This document shows, in pieces, positions 1 through 12,330 of a stretch of 64,000 nucleotides of DNA. The DNA is from Mytilinidion resinicola. Lineage: Eukaryota; Ascomycota; Dothideomycetes; Mytilinidiales; Mytilinidiaceae. Made by a program: the position numbers and the translations under genes. The notes under the pieces are model-generated. The model saw only the letters and a list, made by a program, of their open reading frames with translations. It did not search any database and was not told the origin of the DNA. The stretch spans positions 1,327,380-1,391,379 of the forward strand of contig NW_022985437.1 of assembly GCF_010093595.1 (NCBI RefSeq). The letters are read 5' to 3'. The number at the start of each line of letters is the position of its first letter. The first letter of the stretch is position 1.

Positions 1-3000
1 GCCTCAAGGCGATAAACGGAATCGCATCTTCGGAGTCTCTAGGATCGGAGACTGGACGACAATTGGCCGCCATTCTACCAGCAATCCTGCTCAATATATA
101 CTCGGACAGCGGAGAATATTTGGATCAATTGGTGCGCAGAGAAGAGGAGAGGGGGGATTTGGAGAAGCAGGACACTCTCCGACGGCGACAAAGTGTTTCT
201 ACGGTGTTAACGGCCGACACCGCCGAGGGAGACCCAGTTGCTGCTTCAGGGACTACCGAAGACGCAGACAAGATAGCAGAAGAGGAAGTTGGCCTTGTAG
301 CGCTACAGGCGTTGAGGAATATTTTCAAGGAAGTGAACCGAAACCAGCTCCGACTCGCAACGTCTGCAGTACTGAAGTTCATCGCCAGCCGAGTCAAGCC
401 TCATGATCACTTCAAAACCCATGACAATCGCCCGTGCCATAACGGCAGCTGGCCAACTACTCTTTTCGCTATGATATGTGGCTGGGCCACAGTCCAGGAT
501 CGATTCGTAATCCTCGTTGGGGCCATGGAAACCCTTGTGCAAAGCCCAATCAAGGAAGAGGATATCGAAAGACAGCTTGTCTTAGCCACTATCATCGACT
601 ATCTCCTTAGTTCTCAGATCAATTTCATTGGCCTCAGTGTTATGGATGTCTTGATTGGCCTAATTTCGCATACGTTGCTGCTGCTTCAACTAGGAGGACA
701 TGGCTCCAATATAGTCCCGCACCCTCAACAAGCAGATGCCGTTGGGTCATTGAAAGAGAAGGGACCGACATCATCCGGAAGCTTGACCGGTGCAGTCGTG
801 ATGGAGCTGGTCAAGACGCCTTCAGACTATCGCCTTCAATTACTTGCCACTCTTCAAAAATGCATGGCAAGTCTAGCGACTCACGTTTACTACACGGACC
901 AAGTAGCGGACATGCTGAGAGCTGTCCTCTCGCGACTAAAACCTTCCTCCCAATCAGATATCCCCACGACCGTAGCAGCAATAGATGATCCTGTCGGTGC
1001 TGTTGACGCTGTTGCCAGTTCCGCAAACCTGCAGGAGAAGACCGGTTATGTGGATAGTTTCTTCTCTTTTGAAACTGCAAGAATCACGGCGTTAGCGACT
1101 GTTAAAGAAATACTGATAGTTGCAAATTCGAAGAAACCGGACGGCTCATCAACATCCGACAACCGAAGACAGGTAGAAGTAGGAGTCTGGGAAGGCACTC
1201 AATGGCTAATACGCGATCCCAACGGGCAAGTAAGAAAAGCCTACGCCGACGCACTACTCACATGGCTCAACCTAGAGCTTAGGAAGAAGAACCTGAGAGT
1301 AGTGCAAGAGGTTCGCCCGGCCAAAACCGAAATCAAAGAGAAGGAGAACGGCATCGACACGAATCTTGCGAAGAGAGCAGTTTCCAACGCGTCACACAGG
1401 GAAAAGGCCGTGAAACGATCCCAAGCGGCCTTTATTACGATGCTCCATCTTGCGATCTATGAGAATGCTCATCAACACGCTGACTCTGAACCTGACATAC
1501 TGCTCTTACACCTCCTTCTTACCAACCTAGTTGAGAAAATGGGTGTCAATAGTGTCAAATCAGGACTACCGATGATCATGCGACTGCAAGAAGATATCCA
1601 ACTTGTCGAGAACCCGGGGTCCAAGATTAGACTTGGCAGTCTTGTTCATGGCTACTTCTGGGCCCTCAGTGTGGCCTTCGATTTCGAAACCTCGTCAATA
1701 GGAAGAGCACTGCATAGTGAAATCACAAGGAGGAAAGATAAAGGGCTGTGGCTAAGATCAGTGCGGATCCCTCCTGTGCCGTTAAATCAGATTGAGCTGC
1801 CTGCCACATACCCAGGCTTGGGCAAGCTCTCGCCCGACCTGGTCCAAACCGAAGCCCTTAAGCCATTCGACAATCGAGAAGCACTCGTAGACCTAATAGC
1901 AGACGGTTATACTACATCTCTCGCCTCGCCGCCTTCCAGTCCTCCAGCCTCGCCCGGTCTCCCCAGTCGCCAAACTAGCCGCCAAAGATCTGCCTCTATG
2001 GTCAAGACTTCACGAACACTACAATTGGACAACAGCAGTACGCTTCCCGCAAAGATCAAGGACCAGATGATGGCCGATTGGTCTAAAGCCGCTTGCATCG
2101 CCTCTACAACTCAAGACTCTTCCTCTTCAGCGTCCATATCTAACTCCCGTACTGGCACTACCAGTGGTACCGCACGACCTAACAACCTTCTCGCGGCATC
2201 CATCCCCAATGGTACTCTCGATAGTAATCCCGCCAACTCACCTCACCATGCCTTCAGACAGCATTCGCGCCCACCATCTGCAGCATATGGTCTCGTCGGC
2301 CATGGCAGCTCCCCAAATCGCAACGGTAGCCCTATGCGCAGTGGCCTCAGTTCGTCAAGCGTGCATTCTGCTGTACGTGTTGAGGATCTGAAGCGCGTAC
2401 TGGAGGGAAGAGCGCCCCGGAGCAGCTACACGGCGCGTGGCAGTGTTCGTGGCTCTGCGGGATACGATGATGACACAGGTAGCGAAAGCATGGTTTCCGT
2501 TAGCGAGATGAGTTATGCTACCGCCAACGATCGGGAACGTGATGCCGACGCTGCCACAGTTGGCAGCAGCGGGGACGGTGCGAATAGCGATGGGAGTGCG
2601 ACGCCAAAAGTCTTGAGCATGCAGCCACCTGCGAGCACGTCCTCCAAGGATTTTGCGGGCAAAAGGGATGCAGTGCCGCCTGTTCCCCCACTTCCGCCAA
2701 GCTTGAGGGCAAGTTCAGTCTCGCCCGCGCCAATTCCCGCACAGGGTACAGGTGGGAGGCCGAGGACGGCGCCCGGAAAGAACACACATGGTGACAAGAG
2801 GGAAAGTGCAAACGGGAGTGTGCGCAGCTTAAGGCAAAGCCGCAGTCTAAAAAGAGGAGAGATAAGGTCACAGAGTGGCAGTCGGGATGGCGCGAGGCTA
2901 AAAGATGGCAAGGGAAGGATAGATTTCTACAACTTGTTGGATGCGATTGGGGTGGAGGATAATAGTAATGGCGAGGAGGACGACGTTGGTAGCGGCGGGG

Positions 3001-3020
3001 CGAGAACGCCGCCATACTGA
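1..3020 (+). CDS. efr3: EFR3-like plasma membrane PI4-kinase scaffold, 5' partial
   Basis: The reading frame is open from the first bases of the window, so the N-terminus lies upstream; the visible part is about 1005 residues with no intron. EFR3 is the palmitoylated or basic-patch anchor that holds PI4-kinase Stt4 with Ypp1/TTC7 at the plasma membrane. The visible start (KAINGIASSESLGSETGRQ) and the following roughly 600 residues of alpha-helical repeats match the fungal EFR3 family as I know it. The C-terminal third (from about 1900 on) is disordered, rich in Ser, Pro, Arg and Gly, with short PPVPPLPP-type proline stretches, a usual place for phosphorylation. The stop is TGA at 3018. Family assignment is by recognition; the membrane-binding N-terminal motif cannot be checked because it is outside the window. 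Confidence 0.85.
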   Translation, partial: LKAINGIASSESLGSETGRQLAAILPAILLNIYSDSGEYLDQLVRREEERGDLEKQDTLRRRQSVSTVLTADTAEGDPVAASGTTEDADKIAEEEVGLVALQALRNIFKEVNRNQLRLATSAVLKFIASRVKPHDHFKTHDNRPCHNGSWPTTLFAMICGWATVQDRFVILVGAMETLVQSPIKEEDIERQLVLATIIDYLLSSQINFIGLSVMDVLIGLISHTLLLLQLGGHGSNIVPHPQQADAVGSLKEKGPTSSGSLTGAVVMELVKTPSDYRLQLLATLQKCMASLATHVYYTDQVADMLRAVLSRLKPSSQSDIPTTVAAIDDPVGAVDAVASSANLQEKTGYVDSFFSFETARITALATVKEILIVANSKKPDGSSTSDNRRQVEVGVWEGTQWLIRDPNGQVRKAYADALLTWLNLELRKKNLRVVQEVRPAKTEIKEKENGIDTNLAKRAVSNASHREKAVKRSQAAFITMLHLAIYENAHQHADSEPDILLLHLLLTNLVEKMGVNSVKSGLPMIMRLQEDIQLVENPGSKIRLGSLVHGYFWALSVAFDFETSSIGRALHSEITRRKDKGLWLRSVRIPPVPLNQIELPATYPGLGKLSPDLVQTEALKPFDNREALVDLIADGYTTSLASPPSSPPASPGLPSRQTSRQRSASMVKTSRTLQLDNSSTLPAKIKDQMMADWSKAACIASTTQDSSSSASISNSRTGTTSGTARPNNLLAASIPNGTLDSNPANSPHHAFRQHSRPPSAAYGLVGHGSSPNRNGSPMRSGLSSSSVHSAVRVEDLKRVLEGRAPRSSYTARGSVRGSAGYDDDTGSESMVSVSEMSYATANDRERDADAATVGSSGDGANSDGSATPKVLSMQPPASTSSKDFAGKRDAVPPVPPLPPSLRASSVSPAPIPAQGTGGRPRTAPGKNTHGDKRESANGSVRSLRQSRSLKRGEIRSQSGSRDGARLKDGKGRIDFYNLLDAIGVEDNSNGEEDDVGSGGARTPPY

Positions 3021-3678
3021 GTGCTTCCTAGTATATCATCTCTTTTTGAAGCGTCTCTCTGTTTGAACCAAATGATAGTTGCGCGATGGGCTGTAGATAT
3101 CGTGTTGGAGGGCTCCTGCGTGGTGCAGAGTTTTGGGGCCGTGAATGTAAATTTGTGCAGGCCGTGAATTGGCAATACGGGTTTCACGACGTTTGAACGT
3201 GGCTGCAATATTACTGGACTTTGCGGAGCTTCGAAGCTGTGAATTAACTTCCTGATTGATCCGAGGTTGAATTGGCCCCGTGACTACACCTCTCGGGTAC
3301 ACCCACGTTGGTTCAGCGTCCAACTTCAACCCCATCGGCCTTGGAACGTATAATTCACCCACAATCACATACTTCCTTCTCGACCGCCAATTCAACGCTT
3401 CTCTTCGGCACTTCCTGTAGGAGATACCGAATCACGGAAACAAAGCCGACTCGCCGATTCATGACGCATGCCAAGCGCCTCAAAACGGTTCGCTCTGCAA
3501 GGCTCTTCTCCACATATGCTGCCACAGCTGCATGTCCTCGCCTCCTCTCTTACTTTACTTTTCTTGCAGAGAGCGTTAAGAATCTCCTTCTCCACGAAAC
3601 TCATCACCTCCATGGTACTCTGATCACAGACGCGTTAAAAGCATAGCACGCTGTCCCATTGCGCTCGACTTATTCACG
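3021..3678. other. intergenic, EFR3 to BOR1
   Basis: No credible gene. Small frames on both strands lack splice sites, homology I recognise or coding character. It should contain the 3' end of EFR3 and the promoter and leader of the transporter. Confidence 0.5.
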
Positions 3679-5951
3679 ATGGCGCCATCCGAGACCTTGA
3701 CTGTCCCTACACAGCGCCATGGTGTCTCAATTCCTTCCTCGACGGGTTCGAGAAATTCTAAGAAGCCGTGGCAGCACCGTATGCCCTTCATCGCGAAGAT
3801 TCGCAATGCCACTGGCAGTGATGAAGGTCTAAACCGAGCCAATACTCGAGCTTCTGCGCGAACAACAAGCTCTCGACAGAAAAAATGGTGGAAGGTCCAG
3901 CTGTTCCGAGGCATGATCAACGACGTGAGGCGGCGAGCTCCATATTACCTAAGTGACTGGACGGATGCTTGGGACTACCGAGTAATACCAGCAACCGTAT
4001 ACATGTATTTTGCGAAGTATGTACTGTACCAGCAAAGGATATCATATACGTTTCGTTTGTTTTTCCTGTGACTTCTCGACATGCCCTCATTTGTAAAGGT
4101 TGAAAACTGCACTATCTTTCGTTATGGTGGGCGCAATTATTTGGGCTCCATTGACTAATCGATTGCCAGTATTCTCCCTGCTTTAGCTTTCTCTCTAGAC
4201 ATGTTTGCCAAAACCAATATGAGCTTTGGTGTCAACGAAGTTCTCCTGGCATCTGTTCTAGGTGCTGTAGTCTTCTCTGTAGTAGCCGCTCAGCCTCTTG
4301 TCATCGTTGGCGTGACGGGTGAGATGCATGGGAAAATAGATTCCGTCCGGCTCACTAATTCAAACAGGTCCCATCACCGTCTTTAATTACACAGTATACG
4401 ACATCATCACTCCACAAGGAACCAACTACTTTTCCTTCATGTGTTGGATAGGACTGTAAGTGCAGAGCCCCGCCTCAGGACCTCCCACTCATCGCTACAG
4501 ATGGTCATTGATCATGCACTGGATTCTGGCCATTACGAACGCTTGCAATGCTCTCACTTATGTCACTCGATTCCCCTGTGATATCTTCGGCTTCTACGTT
4601 GCAGCTATATACCTCCAGAAGGGAGTCCAGGTCCTGACCCGGCAGTGGAAGGCTGATGGCGAATCGGCCTACCTTGCAATTATGATCGCTCTTCTGGTCC
4701 TCATGGTAGCTTACGGATGCGGTGTTGTGGGTCATAGCAACCTCTTCCAGCGTCATTTTCGCAAGTTTATCGAAGATTACGGCACGCCTTTGACCGTCAT
4801 CTTTTTCACCGGCTTTGTCCACATTGGGAAGATGCGAGGGGTGGACCTACTAACACTGCCAATCAGCAAAGCTTTTTATCCTACTACCGACCGTTCTTGG
4901 TTCATACATTTCTGGGATATCAACGTTGGGGACGTATTTCTTGCTATACCCTTTGCTATTCTTCTCACAATTCTCTTCTACTTCGACCATAACGGTATGC
5001 CACTCCTTTCCACTTTTATACAGCTGCATGATCTGACTAATGGCAGTCTCCTCTCTCATGGCCCAAGGTACCGAGTTCCCCCTTCGAAAGCCTGCTGGCT
5101 TCCATTGGGACCTTTTCCTGCTCGGTCTCACCACTGGCGTCGCTGGGCTACTCGGAATCCCTTTCCCAAATGGGCTCATCCCGCAAGCACCATTCCACAC
5201 CCAAGCCCTCTGCGTAACTCGCACCGTCTCCGATGATGACGAAGAGCACAAAGGCCACACTCGCCGCGTAACCGACCACGTCGTCGAGCAGCGCGTATCA
5301 AACCTCGCCCAAGGCCTCCTCACGCTTGGAACAATGACCGGACCCTTACTAATCGTCATCCATCTGATCCCACAGGGCGTATTAGCAGGGCTGTTCTTCG
5401 TCATGGGTGTTCAAGCCCTCGAAGCTAATGGAATCACTCTCAAGCTCATCTTTCTCGCCAAAGATGCCTCCCTTACGCCTCGGTCTGACCCTCTGAAGAG
5501 CATCGACCGCCGCGGCGCCATCTGGGCGTTTGTGCTGCTGGAACTCGTGGGCTTTGGAGCTACGTTTGCGATTACGCAGACCATTGCAGCGATTGGGTTT
5601 CCGGTGTTTATCTTGCTACTTGTGCCCCTGCGGACGTGGGTGCTGCCGAGGTGGTTCAAGGCGAGCGAGTTGGCGGTGCTAGATGGTCCCACTGCGAGTC
5701 CGTTCACGATGGAGAGTGTGGGAGGCAACTTTGGGGAGGTTGTCGAGGCGGATACTTCTGGAACTGAGGGGGCTGCGGGTGAGGAAGATGCCGTATTGGA
5801 TGAGAGCGATGAGGCGGAGAGAGGGGAGGCTGGAGCTGGGAGGAAGAGAATGACGGGTAACGGGGAGCAGGGACAGGGTGCGGTGAGAAGGGCAAGCTTC
5901 CGTGGCGAAGAGGGGATTGAGCTGGAGAGTTTGCCTTTGAAAAGGGGCTAA
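3679..5951 (+). CDS. bor1: BOR1-type anion/borate exchanger (SLC4 family)
   Basis: Polytopic plasma membrane exporter of the SLC4 bicarbonate/borate family; yeast Bor1 pumps borate out. Five exons splice cleanly: 3679-4016, 4170-4318, 4368-4455, 4501-4994, 5047-5951, giving 657 residues. The N-terminal 70 residues are cytosolic and basic. The membrane core starts after the DWTDAWDYRV segment and holds the family-typical stretches YMYFANILPALAFSLDMF, GPITVFNYTVYDII, the CWIGLW junction, FYVAAIYLQKG, and GIPFPNGLIPQAPFHT with the re-entrant helix pair. The C-terminal 80 residues are hydrophilic, Glu/Gly-rich and probably cytosolic. Reading across each splice junction restores conserved BOR1 sequence, so the gene looks intact. 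Borate specificity is inferred from the family. Confidence 0.92.
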
Positions 5952-7009
5952 GAGAGTGTTCAAGCCAGTTCTGTGGGAAACACTATCATGGTCAGAAGCT
6001 CCACGAATCGTTGGCTAAGCAGAAATAGAACAGCTGTCGGCGAAATTATGGAACTAAGGTCAATGCTATGGCTGAGGTGCAACTCTCCGCTAGCCACGCG
6101 GGCGGTTCTGATGGTGTTTTCAAGCTTACCAAGGGCAATCCTGAGGGATGGTAGGATCGGATCGTTTTCCACAAACCTATGGGAAAGAGGATGAACAAGT
6201 GGTTCGGATAGGAACACGCCGTGTGTGCTCTGAAGACTGTAGACGCATTATAGAGGAGAGGGAGAATTGATTCTACACCAAGAGGAGACGGCTAAAATTT
6301 GGAGTAAAGACGTTTCGCGTAGTCGTGATTGATTGGACGCGGTAACAGGACGAAACCGGGATCAATGTATTTGAACTAGCATATCGCCGCTCCGGATGTG
6401 TGGGCCTACCTGGGCATTTTCTGCGCATCTGGTGGTTATATCAGAAGTGATAGAATGACTCTGACCAGCCCATACTCGCTGCGCCGAATGTCACAGGAAA
6501 ATCTCCATGGATCTATTAGTTAGCATCTCGCTGAGCCTGGACCGTACCTTTGGAGGATGGGGATCTGCTGCATGCAGTTGATCCTCGTCTTGGTTAGCCC
6601 CTGTGTCTTTGCTCTCCCGACAGCATGGATGCGGACGCGACTTTCTTCGACGAAAGATGGCAAGCTCCGTCCATCGCGCGGCTTGTTGCCTGCACGGATG
6701 GGCGCCCCGGTGCGCGATTCATGAGACCTTCTGCTTACATCTATACCACCGACGCCCTGCTCCTTCGCCTCGGACCTGCAGCAACCAGGCACGGGATGTG
6801 ATGCCACTCCCTGCCCGCGCGAACTGAGGCTCGTGTGTAATCATCATGTGGGACGGAGACCCGTCGGAGCGGACGAGCTGGGATGCCACTGCACGCAGGG
6901 TACATCTCTGTACTACTTTCTCCATGGGCCTGGTTCCTGTTTCCTTCTGCACCTTCGACAGAACTTCCTGGGAGACTTGGAGCTGTTGGACGCACCCGGG
7001 CCGGCTAAG
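5952..7009. other. intergenic, BOR1 to esterase
   Basis: About 1 kb without a supported gene. The first 280 bases may be BOR1 3' UTR. The frames around 6520-7000 overlap each other on both strands and show no splice structure; the last 150 bases form the esterase promoter and leader. Confidence 0.5.
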
Positions 7010-9227
7010 ATGAAGATCGCGTCGTTCCTGAAGACTCTCGGTGCGTTCTCGTCGCTCAATGCTGTCCTAGCAGAGCCCATTACAGCTGCTGCGCGTGCTG
7101 TCGCGTCGCCGGTGGTGGATCTTGGCTACTCCAAGTATCAGGGCTATCTGGATTCCGACTATTCGGTCAATGTCTTCAAGGGCATCCGCTACGTAAATTC
7201 GGCCTCTGTCTTGCGTTTTGCAAAGCTAATACAACCCCAAGGCGGCCGCGCCTGTTGGCAAACTGCGCTGGCAAGCACCTCAAGCTCCGGTGAAGAACAC
7301 GACAACTACCTCAGCAGCAAGCGACCCCCCAATTTGCCCTCAGTCCGGCGCCGCGGGGACTCCTCCTGCGTACGGATTCAACTCGGGACCTGGCGACGAG
7401 GACTGCTTGTTCCTCAATGTCTATGCGCCGCCAAATGCAAAGAACTTGCCTGTGTTCTTCTGGATTCGTGGGTTCCCTCATGCAGTTTACACGATTGCCT
7501 TCTAATCACCTATAGATGGAGGTGGCTACGCCCTTTTCTCAGCGCAGGGACTAAATGCCGTAAGTCCCTTCGAATGAGTATCCCTCCAGGTCTCCTAACA
7601 ACAGCCAGGGCCCTATAATTAAGGAAAATGGCGGCAATTTCATCACCGTCGTGATTCAGTACCGCTTAGGCGCATTCGGCTTCCTGTCTTCCCCAGATGT
7701 CAAGGACTCCGGTACACTCAATGCTGGGCTGCTAGACATAAACTTCGCCCTCCAATGGGTCCAGAAGTATATCCAAAAATTTGGCGGAGATCCAAGCAGG
7801 GTAACCATTGGAGGCGAGAGTGCTGGAGCCGGGGCTGTGGTGTACCAAGCATTGGCATATGGGGGCAGAGACAAGACTCTCTTCCAAAATGTAGGCCCCT
7901 CTAATTCATTGATGGTCTCGGCTATGAGCTAATCCGTGTCCAGATCATTGCAGCCTCCCCATGGGTAATTATTTCCTGAGATTGATAGCTTGGGATAAGG
8001 GTTCAGCTGCTGATTATGATTAGATACCGAGCGTCTACAAGTACAGCGACCCAGTCCCATCTACACATTACAAAGCATTTTCAAAAGCCGCTGGCTGTGC
8101 TTCAGCGAAGTCGATTTTTCAATGCCTAGTGAAGGCAGACACTGCTACGCTTCAAAACGCCAGTGGAACTGTTTCTGAATCCGGAGCTTTTGGTACATTT
8201 GCTTTTCTGCCCGTTATCGATGGAAGTTTCATCCAACAGAGGCCTACCGTACAGCTCGCGGCGAAGCAGCTGCAGGGCAAGCGCATCTTGTCTGGGGTAA
8301 GAGTTGCCTCCTTCAGTGTCCCACCCTAATACTGACTCGCCCAGAATAATGCCAACGAAGGCGTCCCTCTCAGCCCGCCCGACGTCACTACAGAACAAGG
8401 GTTTCTTGACTACGTGGGTAAGTATTCCTGGCAACTTATACCTAGAGATGATATTCCAGATTTTGATTGTCAACAGATACCACTTGGCCCTCGTTCACCA
8501 AGTCCGATGTCTCATCACTGCAAGACGAGTACGCCTACGCAGATGACCACTCACCTCTGCGTTCTACAGACCCGGTCTTCGACACTTTGGGAGACACCGG
8601 ACCCACTGCAGTGAACCAGTCTGGGTTTGCGACCGGGCAACAGCAGAGACTTTTCAACGTGTTCGCAGAATCCACATTTGTGTGCCCGTCATATTGGATT
8701 GCGGAGGCATTCCCGGAAGCCTGGAAGTACCAGTACAGCGTGGTGAGTAGAGCACGAGACTGAACCGACCGAAGAGGGGTAACCCAGCGCTAACCTGTAT
8801 AATGGTATAGGTTCCTGCATACCATGGCGCTGACCTGAGTGCATACTGGAGTGATGGGGCCTCTGTGCCGGGGACATCCTTTATCCACGCCTTTCAGAAG
8901 ATCTGGGGTAGCTTCATTACGCAGAACTCGCCAGTCATCTCAGTTGCCGATGCGAAAGACGGACTGGCGAATGCGACTGTTCCCGCAGGCGGTTACGGGC
9001 AGATAAACTGGCCCCGGTACACTCCGCAAAGTCCGAATATGATAAGCTTGAATACGACAGGGGGTGTCGTGACGCCAGTTGTAGTGACAGATCACCTCAA
9101 ATACAACGTCTTACTGGAGCCCGGAATCACGAACTGGTTCAAGTTGGTGAACGCCAAAAGCTGGGAAGGGGGACGAGGGGACCGATGTAATTGGTGGAAG
9201 AGCGTTGCGGCGAAAGTACCGGTGTAA
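7010..9227 (+). CDS. secreted type-B carboxylesterase/lipase
   Basis: Alpha/beta-hydrolase of the carboxylesterase type B family (Candida rugosa lipase-like), hydrolysing carboxylic esters outside the cell. Nine exons fit: 7010-7192, 7242-7467, 7516-7559, 7609-7890, 7944-7964, 8024-8296, 8345-8417, 8477-8742, 8811-9227 (594 residues). The start is the ATG at 7010, which gives a signal peptide (MKIASFLKTLG...AVLA). Landmarks in order: FKGIRYA, APPVGKLRWQAP, EDCLFLNVY, the oxyanion-hole HGGGY completed by splicing at 7467/7516, nucleophile Ser222 in GGESAG, acid Glu348 in NANEG and His461 in AYHGAD. All three catalytic residues are present. Exon 5 is only 21 nt. It is not an insect or vertebrate cholinesterase; substrate is unknown. 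Confidence 0.92.
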
Positions 9228-10466
9228 AGAGGTGAGGCTAAGTTTTGGAATGATGGAGCTCGTGGAGAGGAACGAGTCTCAATGTAGATGGAAGAGGCTT
9301 TCTTTGACTGTAACTATATAGTATTCTAGAGCCCGTTTTGGCCCCACGTTCGGTCCCACCACGCACCCTCAGGCGGCTGTTTCGTCGCATCGAGTGCAAC
9401 TACTATGGAAGACTCGGTAGTCGTGTTCCCAGCTTCATTTGGGCCTTCCCATTTCGTTGCACGACGCGATTTCTTCGATTCCACGACGGGAGATTTCCCT
9501 GTCACATATTAAAACATGGTGGAGATTGGAGGCTAGCAGACGTTGGACCGGGGGGATGGCGTGCTGCTTCCGCTTTGGCCTCCCTCCGGTGAGCACCGGC
9601 CGCCCCGCAATCGGCGAGCAGTATCACGCATGATTTGCACCCCTCCTTCCTCGCAAATCTGACAGCCGCCAGGCCGCTGCGAGGAAGTCCCGCTGATCAA
9701 CGGATGGATGCGGTAAACAGAATCGAGTTCGCCACCGTGCACTGAAGCCTTCGAGATGGCTTGGAGGCCGCTATATAGCAGCAGCTCCGCTGTACGCAGC
9801 TCCAGACTTGCCATGAACAGGAAACATAGACGTCCCGAAGGAGCCGGACCCGGCTCCTCACATGCAGCCAATTCATGCAGCAGATGCAATGCAACGGCAT
9901 CCTCCTGATCAGGCTCGCCATCGAAAACAGGCAGCTCGCCCCGGGTCCTCGTCGTCTATCCTGGACGCTCTAATAATCCTACCCGTCGTATCCGCGCGTG
10001 CTTCAGGGAGTCTGCGGCGCCACCCTTGCGAGCCATCGTTCTCGTCCAATCGCTGCCGCCGCCTTTTGCTTCACCCGGCCCGGCAGAGGAAATGCTGGCA
10101 CTTTTAGAGATCGTTCGATTCCGAGCTCTGTTTAAACGCGACTGCGTCGCATGGGGGTCCAAGCAAAGCAAGGTCTGTCTGTAGAACCCCGACCATGGTT
10201 CCCGTCTTGACTCTCCATGGCGAATTCCCCTCCTTCTCCGTAATAAGTGTAGTCAAATACGCCCTGCTGCTGCACCAATACGCGCCGTTTGCAAACCTCC
10301 GGGCTTCTCACACGTTATTCGAAATGTTTGTCACCCGGCCGTCATTTGACGTTTACCAATAGACGCCCCCGCTGCTCCGTCGCTCCTTTCAAATTGACTT
10401 TGTCTTATTTGTACAGCCTTACCGGCTCGTTGATGCCATCGCCGCTTCCTGTGTAGCTTGGCGCGC
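9228..10466. other. long intergenic, esterase to rhodopsin-like gene
   Basis: About 1.2 kb with no supported gene. Frames on both strands here are mutually overlapping and of low coding character. The downstream half is C/T-rich and probably the promoter and leader of the next gene. Confidence 0.5.
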
Positions 10467-12060
10467 ATGGCTAGCCCTTTCACGCCTGAGAAGCTCGCGT
10501 GGCTGGAGCTGCACAAGAACGACAGTCGCGCCACTGCGATAAATTGGGCCTATTCAGTACCCATTCCAGTTTCAATCATCACTACTGCCTTGAGGTTATG
10601 GGCCAAGAAGGCTGGAAGAAACGGCATTACTCTAGATGATTATCTGATCATCTTCGCGACAGTACGTACTCTTTGCCATTCCTGACAAGAAATGAGATCC
10701 AAAAACACATATTACGGTGTATAAGACATCTGAAATGGTATTGACCTGAGCAGATATGCCTGGTGGGTGAGTGTTCTTCGGGGCTCGGATATGGACCTCC
10801 TCATGGCATGGTAAGCACTTCCCACATGCCCTATACACCGAATATGTACTTACATACCCATTCTTCAGGGTCGCCATGTAACCGCTGTGTCAGCGTACGA
10901 CTTGATGACGTTCCGCAAGGGAGACTATGTCTTAAGTCACTTTTACGAGTCGGTACACACTGTCTCTAATGACTGAGCTAAGCTGATCGATTGAAAGTAT
11001 TGCTCTAGCTACTGTAAAATTAGCCATCCTAGCTTTCTACTATAGAATCTTTGTGCAACCCGTTTTCCGGCGTGTGGTCCTTGGGACGGCCGCTTTCGTG
11101 CTATGTTGGGGTATCGGCATAACCGTCGCTTGGGCGGTCTTCTGCATTCCGATCAGGGCGTACTGGGATGACAGAGTGAAGGGGAAATGCTTAAACATAG
11201 GTGCGGCCTTGCAACCTCTAAAGCTGATCATTGCTTGAAACTAACACGCTTTCATAGATACCTTCACGTATTTTACCAACATCTCGAACCTAATCACCGA
11301 CATCTGGGTCTTCTTGCTGCCGATTCCAGTCATCCTGCGGCTACAGCTTCCCCGGAACAAAAAGATAGCACTCTGCTTCATATTCTCCATCGGTCTTGCG
11401 TACGTCCTCTGCTTTCTCATTTTCGTCTCTTATGGTCATGCGTGCCTTTGACATGTTAGAACAACCTAAACTGACTGACCAACCCGCAGCACCTGCGTTG
11501 TCTCCTGCCTCAGATTGCGAGTCGTTCTAAACCACGGCGACCCTGATTTCACATGGGCAGCTGTTCCCCTAGGTGCATACAGCGTCTACGAACCGCTGGG
11601 TGGTATTTTATGCAACAATCTCCCAATCATATACCACATGCTCCGCAATATACGAAAGGATAAAGCCTCCTTCAAAACCGCGTCCACCGAACACTCCGGC
11701 TCCGATCCTTTGCGCTTCACGGCGCCATCCCTCTCCCTCAACGGACGCCCCGTACTTGGCGACGAATCCCCAAACCGCTGGCTCCCGTTGCCGGCATCAA
11801 CGTCGCAAGAAGAGCTCACAACAGACGGGCTCGGGCTCTCGCGCGAAGGGATATCGCAGGCGAAACCGGCAACGTTCTGGAACAAGGTTGAGACGCAGGA
11901 GCGGGAGAAGTCTGTGGATGAGGAGGGGGCGGTGGGTTCCCCACCACCGAATACGATCGTGGTGGAGCGGGAGTTTAAGACGGAGGTGCAAATGAGACGG
12001 GAAAGTGGGGACGGGAAGGATAGGTGGAAGAAGAACGTGTATGAGATGAAAAGGCGGTGA
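10467..12060 (+). CDS. fungal rhodopsin-like seven-helix integral membrane protein
   Basis: Member of the large ascomycete family of seven-transmembrane 'rhodopsin domain' proteins (SAT4/PTH11-like); some act as sensors of the host surface or are found in metabolite clusters, most are uncharacterised. Exons fit 10467-10661, 10754-10810, 10869-10948, 10998-11200, 11258-11399, 11490-12060, total 415 residues. Helices are seen in exons 1, 2-3, 4 (two), 5 and 6; family-typical pieces are TLDDYLIIFA, GMGRHV, KLAILAFYYRIF, CLNIDTFTYFTNISNLITDIWVFLLPIP (split over a splice) and YSVYEPLGGILCNNLP. The C-terminal 150 residues are cytosolic, charged and Ser/Glu-rich. The donor of intron 3 must be GTCGGT at 10949 to keep frame, because the nearby GTACAC at 10953 does not. 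No retinal-binding Lys is claimed. Confidence 0.85.
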
Positions 12061-12330
12061 TGTGTCACCTGCTCTACAGGGAGTTCGCGCGGTTTTCGGG
12101 AACGTGTATATGACAGTGTATTGGGCTACGAGCGATTATGGGTATATGGGGTTAGGATATTGCAAAAGGTTTGCGGCGTGCAGCGAAGTTGGCGTATTGG
12201 ATTTTTCTTTCCGACTGGCCGGGTAAAGCATGGAACATGCTTCATCTATGCATGTCTTAGTCGACAAACGGGCTCACCTACGGTACTCGTCTCAGAGAGT
12301 AACACAAGTGCCAATCAACGAAGTACAGTT

